Source of the DNA: Reyranella massiliensis 521
Lineage (GTDB): Bacteria; Pseudomonadota; Alphaproteobacteria; Reyranellales; Reyranellaceae
Assembly (NCBI GenBank): GCA_945860205.1
Contig: CAMARK010000056.1
Location: forward strand, 1 to 32,065
DNA: 32,065 nt
Direction of reading: 5' to 3'
The notes under the pieces were generated by a model, which had not been told where the DNA came from, made no database searches, and saw only the letters and a list, made by a program, of their open reading frames with translations. The position numbers and the translations under genes were made by a program. The first letter of the stretch is position 1. Each line of letters begins with the position of its first letter. This document shows, in pieces, positions 1 through 6,538 of the stretch.

Positions 1-387
1 CTCGACGGCAAGAAGGTCGCGGTCGTGCGCGGCACCACGCAGGACAGCGATCTGACGCAGAAGGCCAAAGGCGCCCAGCTCGTGCGCTACGAGGACGATG
101 CCACCATGGCGCTGGCCTTCGCCTCGGGCCAGGTCGACATCATCGCCACGGCGCGGTCGCTTCTGCCGGCCATCAGCAAGAAGAACCCGGCCCGGACGCT
201 CGAAGCCAAGATCACCATGCAGACGAACTATCTGGCGATCGGCATGCGCAAGGATGAGCCGAAGCTGCTTGCCTGGGTGAACGACTGGGTGAAGACCAAC
301 CTGCAGAACGGCAAGCTGGTCGCCATCTACAAGACCCATCACGGGATCGACATCGACCCTGCGTTGCTCCTCAAGGCCGGCGGCTAA
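1..387 (+). CDS. Amino-acid ABC transporter substrate-binding protein (C-terminal part)
   Basis: The reading frame is open from base 1, so the N-terminus and signal peptide lie outside the window; 128 residues remain. The visible part begins LDGKKVAVVRGTTQD, the usual entry into the second lobe of SBP_bac_3 family proteins, and continues through the typical DDATMALAFASGQVDIIA stretch and a closing helix (LLAWVNDWVKTNLQNGKL). Members bind polar amino acids or related organic acids in the periplasm and deliver them to a PAAT-type permease. The two permeases and the ATPase that follow immediately make this the binding component of that transporter. The ligand cannot be read from the sequence. 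The family call is firm; only the fragment is seen. Confidence 0.93.
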   Translation, partial: LDGKKVAVVRGTTQDSDLTQKAKGAQLVRYEDDATMALAFASGQVDIIATARSLLPAISKKNPARTLEAKITMQTNYLAIGMRKDEPKLLAWVNDWVKTNLQNGKLVAIYKTHHGIDIDPALLLKAGG

Positions 388-402
388 CCGCCGGCGCGGG
401 CC

Positions 403-1086
403 ATGTCGTACAAGTTCGACTTCGCGTTCATGGCCGACCGCTGGCCCGATTTCGTGGCCGGCGCCTGGCTCACCATCCAGCTCACGGTGCTGTCGATCGC
501 GCTGGGCTTCGCGCTCGGCACGCTGTGTGCGCTGGTGCGGGTCTATGGCGGGCCGGTGCTGCGCCGGCTGGTCGGTGCCTATGTCGAGGCGATCCGCAAC
601 ACGCCGCTCCTGATCCAGATCTTCATCGTCTACTTCGGCCTCTCCAGCCTCGGGCTGAAACTCAGCGCCGACGTCTCGGCGGTGATCGCGCTCACCGTCA
701 ACATGGGCGCCTATTCGACCGAGATCATGCGGGCCGGCATCCAGTCGATCCAGCGCACCCAGCTCGAGGCCGCCGATTGCCTGGGCCTCACGCGGCTGCA
801 GACCATCCTGCATGTTGTGCTGCTGCCGGCGATGGAGCGTGTCTATCCCGCGCTCTCCAGCCAGTTCGTGTTGCTGATGCTGGCCTCGTCCATCACCTCG
901 CAGATCTCGGTCGAGGAGCTGACCGCCGTCGCCAACAACGTGCAGTCCGACACCTACCGCAGCTTCGAGGTCTATGTCGTCGTCGCGATCGTCTACCTCG
1001 TGCTGTCGGCGCTCTACCGCTTCGCTTTCTGGGCGATCGGGCTTGGCCTGTTCGAGCGCAAGCGCCGGCTGGGGACACCGCTGTGA
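403..1086 (+). CDS. Amino-acid ABC transporter permease (first)
   Basis: A 227-residue integral membrane protein of the His/Glu/Gln/Arg/opine (PAAT) permease family. Hydrophobic segments occupy about residues 20-45, 60-85, 90-110, 145-170 and 190-220. The EAA loop that contacts the ATPase reads QLEAADCLGLTRLQTI near residues 120-136. Like its relatives it has the segment AIRNTPLLIQIF, which marks the start of the transport core. It starts 15 bp after the binding-protein gene and its stop overlaps the GTG of the next permease (GTGA), so translation is probably coupled. Its length is normal for the family. It should form a heterodimer with the next protein in the inner membrane. Confidence 0.95.
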   Translation: MSYKFDFAFMADRWPDFVAGAWLTIQLTVLSIALGFALGTLCALVRVYGGPVLRRLVGAYVEAIRNTPLLIQIFIVYFGLSSLGLKLSADVSAVIALTVNMGAYSTEIMRAGIQSIQRTQLEAADCLGLTRLQTILHVVLLPAMERVYPALSSQFVLLMLASSITSQISVEELTAVANNVQSDTYRSFEVYVVVAIVYLVLSALYRFAFWAIGLGLFERKRRLGTPL

Positions 1087-1730
1087 ACCAGCTCGGCACC
1101 AACCACTTGCTCTATTTGCTGGTCGCCGCGCAGTGGACCGTGGCGCTGTCGCTGATTGCGTTCGTTGGCGGCTCGGTGCTGGGCCTCGCCATCGCGCTGA
1201 TGCGGGTGTCGAAATCGGGCGTCGTGCGCGCCATCGCCAGCGGCTACATCCAGCTCATCCAGGGCACGCCGCTGCTGATCGTGCTGTTCCTGTCCTACTT
1301 TGGCCTGGGCATTATCGGCCTGAAACTGGTGCCGCTGGTGGCCGCCGGCATCTCGCTGACGCTCTACGCCGGCGCCTTCCTGGGCGAGATCTGGCGCGGC
1401 TGCATCGAGGCGGTGCCCAAGACGCAGTGGGAGGCCTCGGACTGCCTCGGCCTCAACCGCGCCCAGCAGTACACCTACGTGATCCTGCCGCAGGCGGTGA
1501 AGATCGCCATCCCGCCGACCGTGGGCTTCATGGTGCAGATCGTGAAGAACACGTCGCTGGCCTCGGTGATCGGCTTCGTCGAACTCGCGCGCGCCGGCCA
1601 GATCGTCAACAACTCGACCTTCGAGCCGTTCGTGATCTTCACCTGCGTCGCGGCCATCTATTTCGCGCTGTGCTACCCGCTGTCGGTGGCCAGCCGCACC
1701 CTCGAGAGGAGGGCCAATGCCGGAAGATGA
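1083..1730 (+). CDS. Amino-acid ABC transporter permease (second)
   Basis: A 215-residue PAAT-family permease. The start chosen is the GTG at 1083, which overlaps the previous stop by four bases; the frame extends much further upstream but only as a shadow of the first permease. Protein begins VNQLGTNHLLYLLVAAQWTV, followed by the conserved LIQGTPLLIVLFLSYFG segment and an EAA loop, QWEASDCLGLNRAQQ, near residues 115-130. It is the partner of the preceding permease; having two different permease genes is normal for glutamate/aspartate or arginine-type systems. Its end overlaps the ATPase gene by 14 bp. Confidence 0.94.
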   Translation: MNQLGTNHLLYLLVAAQWTVALSLIAFVGGSVLGLAIALMRVSKSGVVRAIASGYIQLIQGTPLLIVLFLSYFGLGIIGLKLVPLVAAGISLTLYAGAFLGEIWRGCIEAVPKTQWEASDCLGLNRAQQYTYVILPQAVKIAIPPTVGFMVQIVKNTSLASVIGFVELARAGQIVNNSTFEPFVIFTCVAAIYFALCYPLSVASRTLERRANAGR

Positions 1731-2460
1731 CGCTGTTGTCCGCGTTCAGGGCGTGATCAAGGAGTTCGGCCCGCTGCGCGTGCTGGACGGTGTCGGCTTC
1801 GAGGTGGCGCGCGGCCAGACCGTGGCGATCGTGGGCCGCAGCGGCTCGGGCAAGAGCACGCTGCTGCGCTGCATCGCCGGTCTCGAGAGCATCCAGGGCG
1901 GCAACATAGAAGTCTGCGGCAACGCCGTCGGCCGGCCGGGCAGCGCCGCGCGCGCTCAGCTCCGCCGCGACGTCGGCATGGTGTTCCAGAGCTACAATCT
2001 CTTCCCGCATCTCAACGTCGAGCGGAACATCACGCTGGCGCTGACCCTGGTGAAGAAGGAATCGAAGGCCGCGGCCAGGCAGAAGGCGGCGGAGGTGCTG
2101 CGGCTGGTCGGCCTCACCGACAAGCTGCTGGCCTATCCCGAGCAGCTCTCGGGCGGCCAGCAGCAGCGCGTCGCCATCGCGCGTTCGCTGGCGCTTTCGC
2201 CACAGATCATGCTGTTCGACGAGGTGACGTCGGCGCTCGATCCCGAGCTCACGGCCGAGGTGCTGGCGGTGATGGAGGATCTGGCGCGGCGCGGCATGAC
2301 GATGATCACCGTCACGCACGAAATGGGCTTCGCCCGCCGTGTCGCCAGCCTGTTGGTGTTCATGCACCAGGGCAAGGTGTGGGAGATCGGCCCGACCGCC
2401 GAGCTGTTCGCCAACCCGAAGACAGCGGAGTTCGCCCAGTTCATCGGGAGCGAGCTTTAG
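1717..2460 (+). CDS. Amino-acid ABC transporter ATP-binding protein
   Basis: A 247-residue ABC ATPase of the GlnQ/HisP type that powers the amino-acid importer from the cytoplasmic side. The Walker A motif GRSGSGKST is at residues 40-48, the Q-loop VFQSYNLFPH at 89-98, the signature LSGGQQQRV at 144-152, Walker B IMLFDE at 164-169 with the D-loop SALD after it, and the switch histidine at 201 (VTHEM). All catalytic elements are intact. It is the last gene of the operon: its final 20 bases overlap the end of the convergent exporter gene on the other strand, so no terminator fits between them without lying in coding sequence. Confidence 0.96.
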   Translation: MPEDDAVVRVQGVIKEFGPLRVLDGVGFEVARGQTVAIVGRSGSGKSTLLRCIAGLESIQGGNIEVCGNAVGRPGSAARAQLRRDVGMVFQSYNLFPHLNVERNITLALTLVKKESKAAARQKAAEVLRLVGLTDKLLAYPEQLSGGQQQRVAIARSLALSPQIMLFDEVTSALDPELTAEVLAVMEDLARRGMTMITVTHEMGFARRVASLLVFMHQGKVWEIGPTAELFANPKTAEFAQFIGSEL

Positions 2461-3997
2461 CGGCTTCAGGCTCGGGTTTGAGGAAGGCGACGCCCAGGAC
2501 CGCCAGCGTGGAGAAGGCCGCCAGCATCGCCCATGCCTCGTTGATCGAGGTCACTAGGGCGGCCTTCTCGACCAGTGCGCGGACGAGCGCGACCGTCTCG
2601 GGATCGACGTTCAGCGGCACGGCGCCGGTCAGCGATCCCTCCGGCAGTCCAACCCGCCGGCCGGTCACGATATCGCCCATCTTCAGGTCCGCGACCATGC
2701 GCTCGACGTGTGCCGGACTGCGGCCGTAGATCACGGTGTCGATCAGGGCGAGGCCGATGGCGCCGCCCAGGTTGCGCATCAGGTTGAAGAGACCGCTGGC
2801 ATCGGCCACGCGCTCGGGCGCGAGATGACCCAGTGCCAGCCGGGTGGGCGGCAGCAGGCAGAACATGATCGCGACACCACGCAGGACCTGCGGCCAGAAC
2901 ATGTCGTCGTAATCCGACAGCCGCGTCTGGAAGGCGCTGAGGCCGAGGCCCATCGCGAAAAGGGCGAAGCCCGCGGCGGTGAGCAGGCGTGCGTCGAGCC
3001 GGCGTTCCAGCTGGACGGCCAGCGGCGCCGTCGCGAGCTGGGCGAGGCCGGTCACCAGCATGATCGTGCCGATCTCGAGGGAATCGTGGCCGCGCACGAA
3101 GCCCAGGAACACCGGCATCAGGTAGACCGAGCCGTAGAGGCCGATGCCGAGCAGGAAGCTGAGCGCGCAACTGATGGCGAAGTTGCGATCGGCGAGCGCG
3201 CTGAGATCCACAAGGGGCGTCTCGCGTCCGAGCGTGCGTCGCACGAAGGTCGCGAGACTGGCGGCGCTCAGCACCAGCAGGCCGAGCACCAGGCCTGACC
3301 CCCAACCGTATTGCGGCGCCTCCTTCAGCGCGATCTCCAGGGACGCCAGCGCCAGGGCCATCAGGACCAACCCCACGATGTCGATGCGCCTTGCATGCGC
3401 GACGTCGTTTTTCGCGGCCGGCAGAAACCAGGCGGCCAAACCGGCAGCCACGATCCCGGGGCCAATGTTGATCAGGAACAACCAGTGCCAGGAATAGGTT
3501 TCGGTGAGCCAGCCGCCGGCCAGCGGCCCGACGGTGGGCGCCAGGACGGCGAGCACGCCGGCAAGGGTCGTGGCGACGGTCTGCTGACGCGGAGGGAAGA
3601 GCAGAAACACGGCGGTGAATACCGAGGGGATCAGGACACCGCCTGCGAAGCCCTGCACGACACGCCAGGCGATCAGCGAGGCGAAGCCGCTGCTGGCGGC
3701 GCAGCCGAGCGAGGCGGCGCTGAACAGCAGGATCGCAGCCACGAACAGGCCGCGCATGGTGAGCACGCGCGTCAGCAGGCCGGTCAACGGGATCGCGATC
3801 ACTTCGGCGATCAGGTAGGCCGTCTGCACCCAGCTCATCTGTTCCGGCTCGATGTCGAGCGCGGCCTGGATGTTGGGCAGCGACGTCACCACGATCTGGA
3901 TGTCGAGGATGGCCATGAACATGCCGAGCGCCATGGCGGCGAAGCCCGCCCAGATGCCGATAGAGGCCGGGGCCTCCTCGGTAGCCGATACGTTCAA
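2441..3997 (-). CDS. DHA2-family MFS exporter (EmrB/QacA type)
   Basis: A 518-residue major facilitator protein in which fourteen hydrophobic segments can be counted, the number typical of the DHA2 proton-antiport drug exporters. The first segment contains LDIQIVVTSLPNIQAAL, the family version of EmrB's LDxTIVNVALP, and segment 5 has the antiporter motif APTVGPLAGG. The start is a TTG at 3997 that overlaps the stop of the methyltransferase gene (TTGA); an internal ATG 21 codons later would cut into the first membrane segment, so TTG is preferred. It is the third gene of the polyketide operon, so export of the polyketide product or self-protection is the likely role (inference). No separate EmrA-like adaptor gene is adjacent. 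Confidence 0.92.
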   Translation of the reverse strand: MNVSATEEAPASIGIWAGFAAMALGMFMAILDIQIVVTSLPNIQAALDIEPEQMSWVQTAYLIAEVIAIPLTGLLTRVLTMRGLFVAAILLFSAASLGCAASSGFASLIAWRVVQGFAGGVLIPSVFTAVFLLFPPRQQTVATTLAGVLAVLAPTVGPLAGGWLTETYSWHWLFLINIGPGIVAAGLAAWFLPAAKNDVAHARRIDIVGLVLMALALASLEIALKEAPQYGWGSGLVLGLLVLSAASLATFVRRTLGRETPLVDLSALADRNFAISCALSFLLGIGLYGSVYLMPVFLGFVRGHDSLEIGTIMLVTGLAQLATAPLAVQLERRLDARLLTAAGFALFAMGLGLSAFQTRLSDYDDMFWPQVLRGVAIMFCLLPPTRLALGHLAPERVADASGLFNLMRNLGGAIGLALIDTVIYGRSPAHVERMVADLKMGDIVTGRRVGLPEGSLTGAVPLNVDPETVALVRALVEKAALVTSINEAWAMLAAFSTLAVLGVAFLKPEPEAAKARSR

Positions 3998-4485
3998 CGG
4001 CCGAGCGCCTTATTCTCGGCACGGATTCGGACCCACAGGACGGCGAGGTTCAGGAGCGAGAAGACGATGCCGTACCACAGTAGGCCGAAGGCGAGGGGTA
4101 AGACGAGGATCTCGCCAATCACCACCCAATAGTTCGGATGGGAGAGATAGCGATAGGGGCCCTTGGCCACCAGCTGCTCGCCGGGAACGACGATGATGCG
4201 CGTGGTCCAGCGCGGCCCCAGGGTTGCCAGCACCCACACGCGCAATCCCTGCAGGACGACGAAGATGGCCAGCAGCAGAAGATCAGGCGTGAGACTCTGC
4301 GTAAGTGCGAGAACCCACAGCCCGGCCAGCCACAGCGTGTGGAGGCCCACGATCAGCGGATAGTGCTCCGGCGCTACTTCGATGGCGCCGCGTTCCTGTA
4401 GGCGGGCGGTGTTGCGGCGGGCGAGAAGCAATTCGCCCAGGCGCTGCAGCGTGATGAACAGCAGGACAAGAACCGTCAGCGTCAT
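3994..4485 (-). CDS. ICMT-like membrane methyltransferase (BpsB/YpbQ-like)
   Basis: A 163-residue integral membrane protein of the isoprenylcysteine carboxyl methyltransferase family. Hydrophobic segments are seen at about residues 1-15, 43-62, 66-88 and 122-150. The family SAM-binding signature appears as GPYRYLSHPNYW at residues 109-120, followed by RAEN near the C-terminus. Start ATG at 4485 overlaps the polyketide synthase stop by four bases (ATGA), and its own stop overlaps the exporter start. In Bacillus subtilis a protein of this family encoded next to a type III polyketide synthase (BpsB with BpsA) O-methylates alkylpyrones. The same partnership here makes methylation of a polyketide hydroxyl the best guess; protein prenylcysteine methylation is unlikely in a bacterium. 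Confidence 0.85.
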   Translation of the reverse strand: MTLTVLVLLFITLQRLGELLLARRNTARLQERGAIEVAPEHYPLIVGLHTLWLAGLWVLALTQSLTPDLLLLAIFVVLQGLRVWVLATLGPRWTTRIIVVPGEQLVAKGPYRYLSHPNYWVVIGEILVLPLAFGLLWYGIVFSLLNLAVLWVRIRAENKALGR

Positions 4486-5564
4486 GCGGCTCGCGCCAGC
4501 GACAGCACCCCGCACGAAAAACCCGGCCCCATCGCCGTCATGACCGTGCGCTTGGGCAGCCCCGCGGCGATGACGCGGTCGAGCACGAACAGCACCGTAG
4601 GGGCTGACATATTGCCGAAATCCGACAGCACGGCGCGTTCGTGGTCGAGCGCACCCTGTTGGAGATGCAGTGTCTGTTCCAGGGCGGTGATCACCTTGGC
4701 GCCACCGGGATGGCAGGTGAAGCGATCGATCGAGCAGCGGGCAATGCCCAGCCGCCCGAGAATGCCCTCGACGGCCGTTCCCACGTTCTGGTGCGCGAAG
4801 GGCGGGATGTCGCGGTCGAAAATGACGCCGAGCCCGTGATCGTCGACATTCCAGCCCATGATGTCGAGAGTGTCCGGCCACATATGCTCGCCGGCCCCTT
4901 CGATCTCGGCGATCCCGCTGTCGCCGGCACGAACGACGCAGGCGGCCGCACCATCGCCGAACAGCGCCGTTGCCACCATGTTGGCTTTGGTCAGGTGGTC
5001 GAGGCGGAAGGCCGTCGAGCAGACTTCGACGGCGACCATCAGCACCGTCGAACCGGGCTTCGCACACGCCAGCCGACCCGCGAGCGCAAGGCCGGTGACG
5101 CCACCGGCGCAACCCAGTCCGAAAACCGGCACACGCTCGACATCGGTCCGAAAGCCCATGCGGCCCGCGACGCGCGCCTCAAGGCTCGGAGTGGCGATGC
5201 CAGTCGAGGAAATCGTGACGACCGTATCGACATCGGATGCCTGGCAACCCGCCGCGGCGAGCGCCTTCTGGGCGGCCGCGATAAAAAGTTCCTGGGCACC
5301 CTCGAGGTAAGCCGCCGTACGTTCCGGCCAGCCCATCGGCTTCAGATACCAATCGATCGGCTTGATGACGTGCCGTGACTCGATCCCTGTCGTCCTGAAG
5401 ACCCGCGAGATGCGGCCAAAATCGGGAAACCGATGGGCGAATGCATCCCGCGCGACATCGGCGGCATGGGTCTGTGTCAGCCGATGAGGCGGTATGGCGG
5501 TGGCGAGCGAAATGATGGTGGCGCGGCGAGGTGCTTTATGCGGTTCGGAGCGCGTGTCGCTCAT
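4482..5564 (-). CDS. Type III polyketide synthase (chalcone/stilbene synthase family)
   Basis: A 360-residue homodimer-type ketosynthase that would extend an acyl-CoA or acyl-ACP starter with malonyl units in the cytoplasm. The catalytic triad is visible: Cys152 in PVFGLGCAGGVTG, His285 in CHPGGAKVI and Asn318 in SDFGNMSAP. The C-terminal GPGFS motif that shapes the cyclization pocket is present as MGPGFSCGVLS. The frame continues upstream to a GTG at 5594, but the ATG at 5564 has an AAGGA about 11 bases before it and gives the normal family length, so it is preferred. It heads an operon with a methyltransferase and an exporter. Alkylpyrone or alkylresorcinol synthesis is the likely activity; the starter unit cannot be read. 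Confidence 0.92.
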   Translation of the reverse strand: MSDTRSEPHKAPRRATIISLATAIPPHRLTQTHAADVARDAFAHRFPDFGRISRVFRTTGIESRHVIKPIDWYLKPMGWPERTAAYLEGAQELFIAAAQKALAAAGCQASDVDTVVTISSTGIATPSLEARVAGRMGFRTDVERVPVFGLGCAGGVTGLALAGRLACAKPGSTVLMVAVEVCSTAFRLDHLTKANMVATALFGDGAAACVVRAGDSGIAEIEGAGEHMWPDTLDIMGWNVDDHGLGVIFDRDIPPFAHQNVGTAVEGILGRLGIARCSIDRFTCHPGGAKVITALEQTLHLQQGALDHERAVLSDFGNMSAPTVLFVLDRVIAAGLPKRTVMTAMGPGFSCGVLSLARAA

Positions 5565-5663
5565 GGACGATGTAATCCTTGATGAAAGCGACACAACCGG
5601 GCGCCGCCACGCGGAAACTACCCGTCTCTCGCAGCCAAAACATACGCGACCGGCACCGGACCA

Positions 5664-5674
5664 GATAAATTATC
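5664..5674. promoter_or_regulatory. Palindrome GATAAATTATC upstream of the polyketide operon
   Basis: Perfect 5+1+5 inverted repeat in the 207-bp leader of the polyketide synthase gene. Read on the minus strand it contains GATAAT, a plausible -10 element about 100 bases before the start codon, but no good -35 sits 16-18 bases upstream. It could be a promoter core, an operator half, or chance in an A/T-rich patch. Confidence 0.3.
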
Positions 5675-5695
5675 GGTGATTGGAAAGAGATGAAG

Positions 5696-5711
5696 TGTCC
5701 AAATTTAGACA
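5696..5711. promoter_or_regulatory. Dyad TGTC-cAAATTTa-GACA, candidate operator
   Basis: A 16-base near-perfect inverted repeat (one mismatched pair) with a fully palindromic AAATTT core, lying about 130 bases before the polyketide synthase start and 60 bases beyond the end of the solute-binding-protein gene. It stands out in an A/T-rich pocket of otherwise very GC-rich DNA. A transcription-factor site controlling the polyketide operon is the most natural reading, but no regulator gene is adjacent. Confidence 0.35.
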
Positions 5712-5771
5712 AGTTCGACTGATCGGCAACAGCGCCTGAGTGACTGAAACGCCTCAAGAGGAAATTGGTTG

Positions 5772-6497
5772 CTACGCCGGTGGGGCGACCGACAGGCCCT
5801 TGACCTTGTGACGCTCGATCAGCTCGGCGACCAGGCCCGACTTCTTGGCCTTCTCGACGAAGTCGGCGAGGAAGGCCGCGCCCGCGAGATTGGCTTTGGC
5901 CGTGCCGATCGCCTGCTGCACGGCGGTGAACTTGCCGTCGAGGATTTTTAGCCCCGGGGCCTTCTCGACGTCCTTGAGGAGGCCCGGCCGAAGTCCCGCC
6001 AGCACCTCGAGTTTGTCGGACATGAATTTTTCGTAGGCAGCGTCGAGCCCGCTCACCTGCACCAGCGTTGCGTTCTTGATGTTGTTCACCAGCCAGAGGT
6101 CGTAGGCGCTGCGCGCCGAGACGGCGATGCGCACGCCCTTCCTGTCGACGTCGGCGATGGAGGTGATAGGCGAGCCCGCCGGCACCATGTAGGTCGCCTC
6201 GATCTCGCAGTAGGCGGCGCTGAAGGCGATCTTCTCGGCGCGCTGCGGCTCGGCGCCGATCAGGCCGATGTCCCAGATGTTCTTGCCGACCTGGTCGCCG
6301 AGTTCGCCCGGCGTCTTGAACGGCACGTAGTGGACCGGCACGCCCAGGGCCGCGGCAGCGGCGCGGGCCATGTCGGGCGACACGCCCACGGGCTCGGCGT
6401 TCGCACTGCGGCCGGTGACCAGCAGGAAGTTGGAGAGATTGATGCCGGCGCGCAGGACGCCGGTGGGGGCCAGTTCGGATCGTGCTTTGTCGGTCAT
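5772..6497 (-). CDS. SBP_bac_3-type solute-binding protein without signal peptide
   Basis: A 241-residue type II periplasmic-binding fold protein. It starts MTDKARSELAPTGVLRAGIN, which runs directly into the first beta strand of the fold, then DMARAAAAALGVPVHYVPF and WDIGLIGAEPQRAEKIAFS, all typical of polar amino-acid/organic-acid binding proteins. No hydrophobic export signal is present, and an in-frame TAG at 6507-6509, three codons before the ATG, rules out a longer N-terminus. It therefore probably stays in the cytoplasm, or the gene lost its signal. There are no permease genes beside it. It is divergent from the esterase operon with only 41 bp between, so shared regulation is likely; a ligand-sensing or carrier role is speculative. 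Confidence 0.85.
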   Translation of the reverse strand: MTDKARSELAPTGVLRAGINLSNFLLVTGRSANAEPVGVSPDMARAAAAALGVPVHYVPFKTPGELGDQVGKNIWDIGLIGAEPQRAEKIAFSAAYCEIEATYMVPAGSPITSIADVDRKGVRIAVSARSAYDLWLVNNIKNATLVQVSGLDAAYEKFMSDKLEVLAGLRPGLLKDVEKAPGLKILDGKFTAVQQAIGTAKANLAGAAFLADFVEKAKKSGLVAELIERHKVKGLSVAPPA

Positions 6498-6501
6498 GGG
6501 C

Positions 6502-6515
6502 TCAGTCTATACTGA
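6502..6515. promoter_or_regulatory. Dyad TCAGT-CTAT-ACTGA in a divergent intergenic gap
   Basis: A 5+4+5 perfect inverted repeat centred in the 41-bp gap between the divergent solute-binding-protein gene and the esterase operon. Position and symmetry fit an operator shared by both promoters. The gap is too small to hold two separated promoters, so they must overlap each other and this site. No cognate regulator is encoded next to it. Confidence 0.4.
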
Positions 6516-6538
6516 ACAAAAGGGAGAATGAAACGCGC

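Noticed and set aside
2466..4022. Second 518-codon open frame overlapping the exporter gene on the same strand
   Set aside because: Out of frame by one position with the exporter, Arg-rich and without membrane segments; the other frame has fourteen.
3994..4485. ICMT-family protein as a protein prenylcysteine methyltransferase
   Set aside because: Bacteria generally lack the prenylated CaaX proteins; operon context with a type III polyketide synthase favours small-molecule O-methylation.
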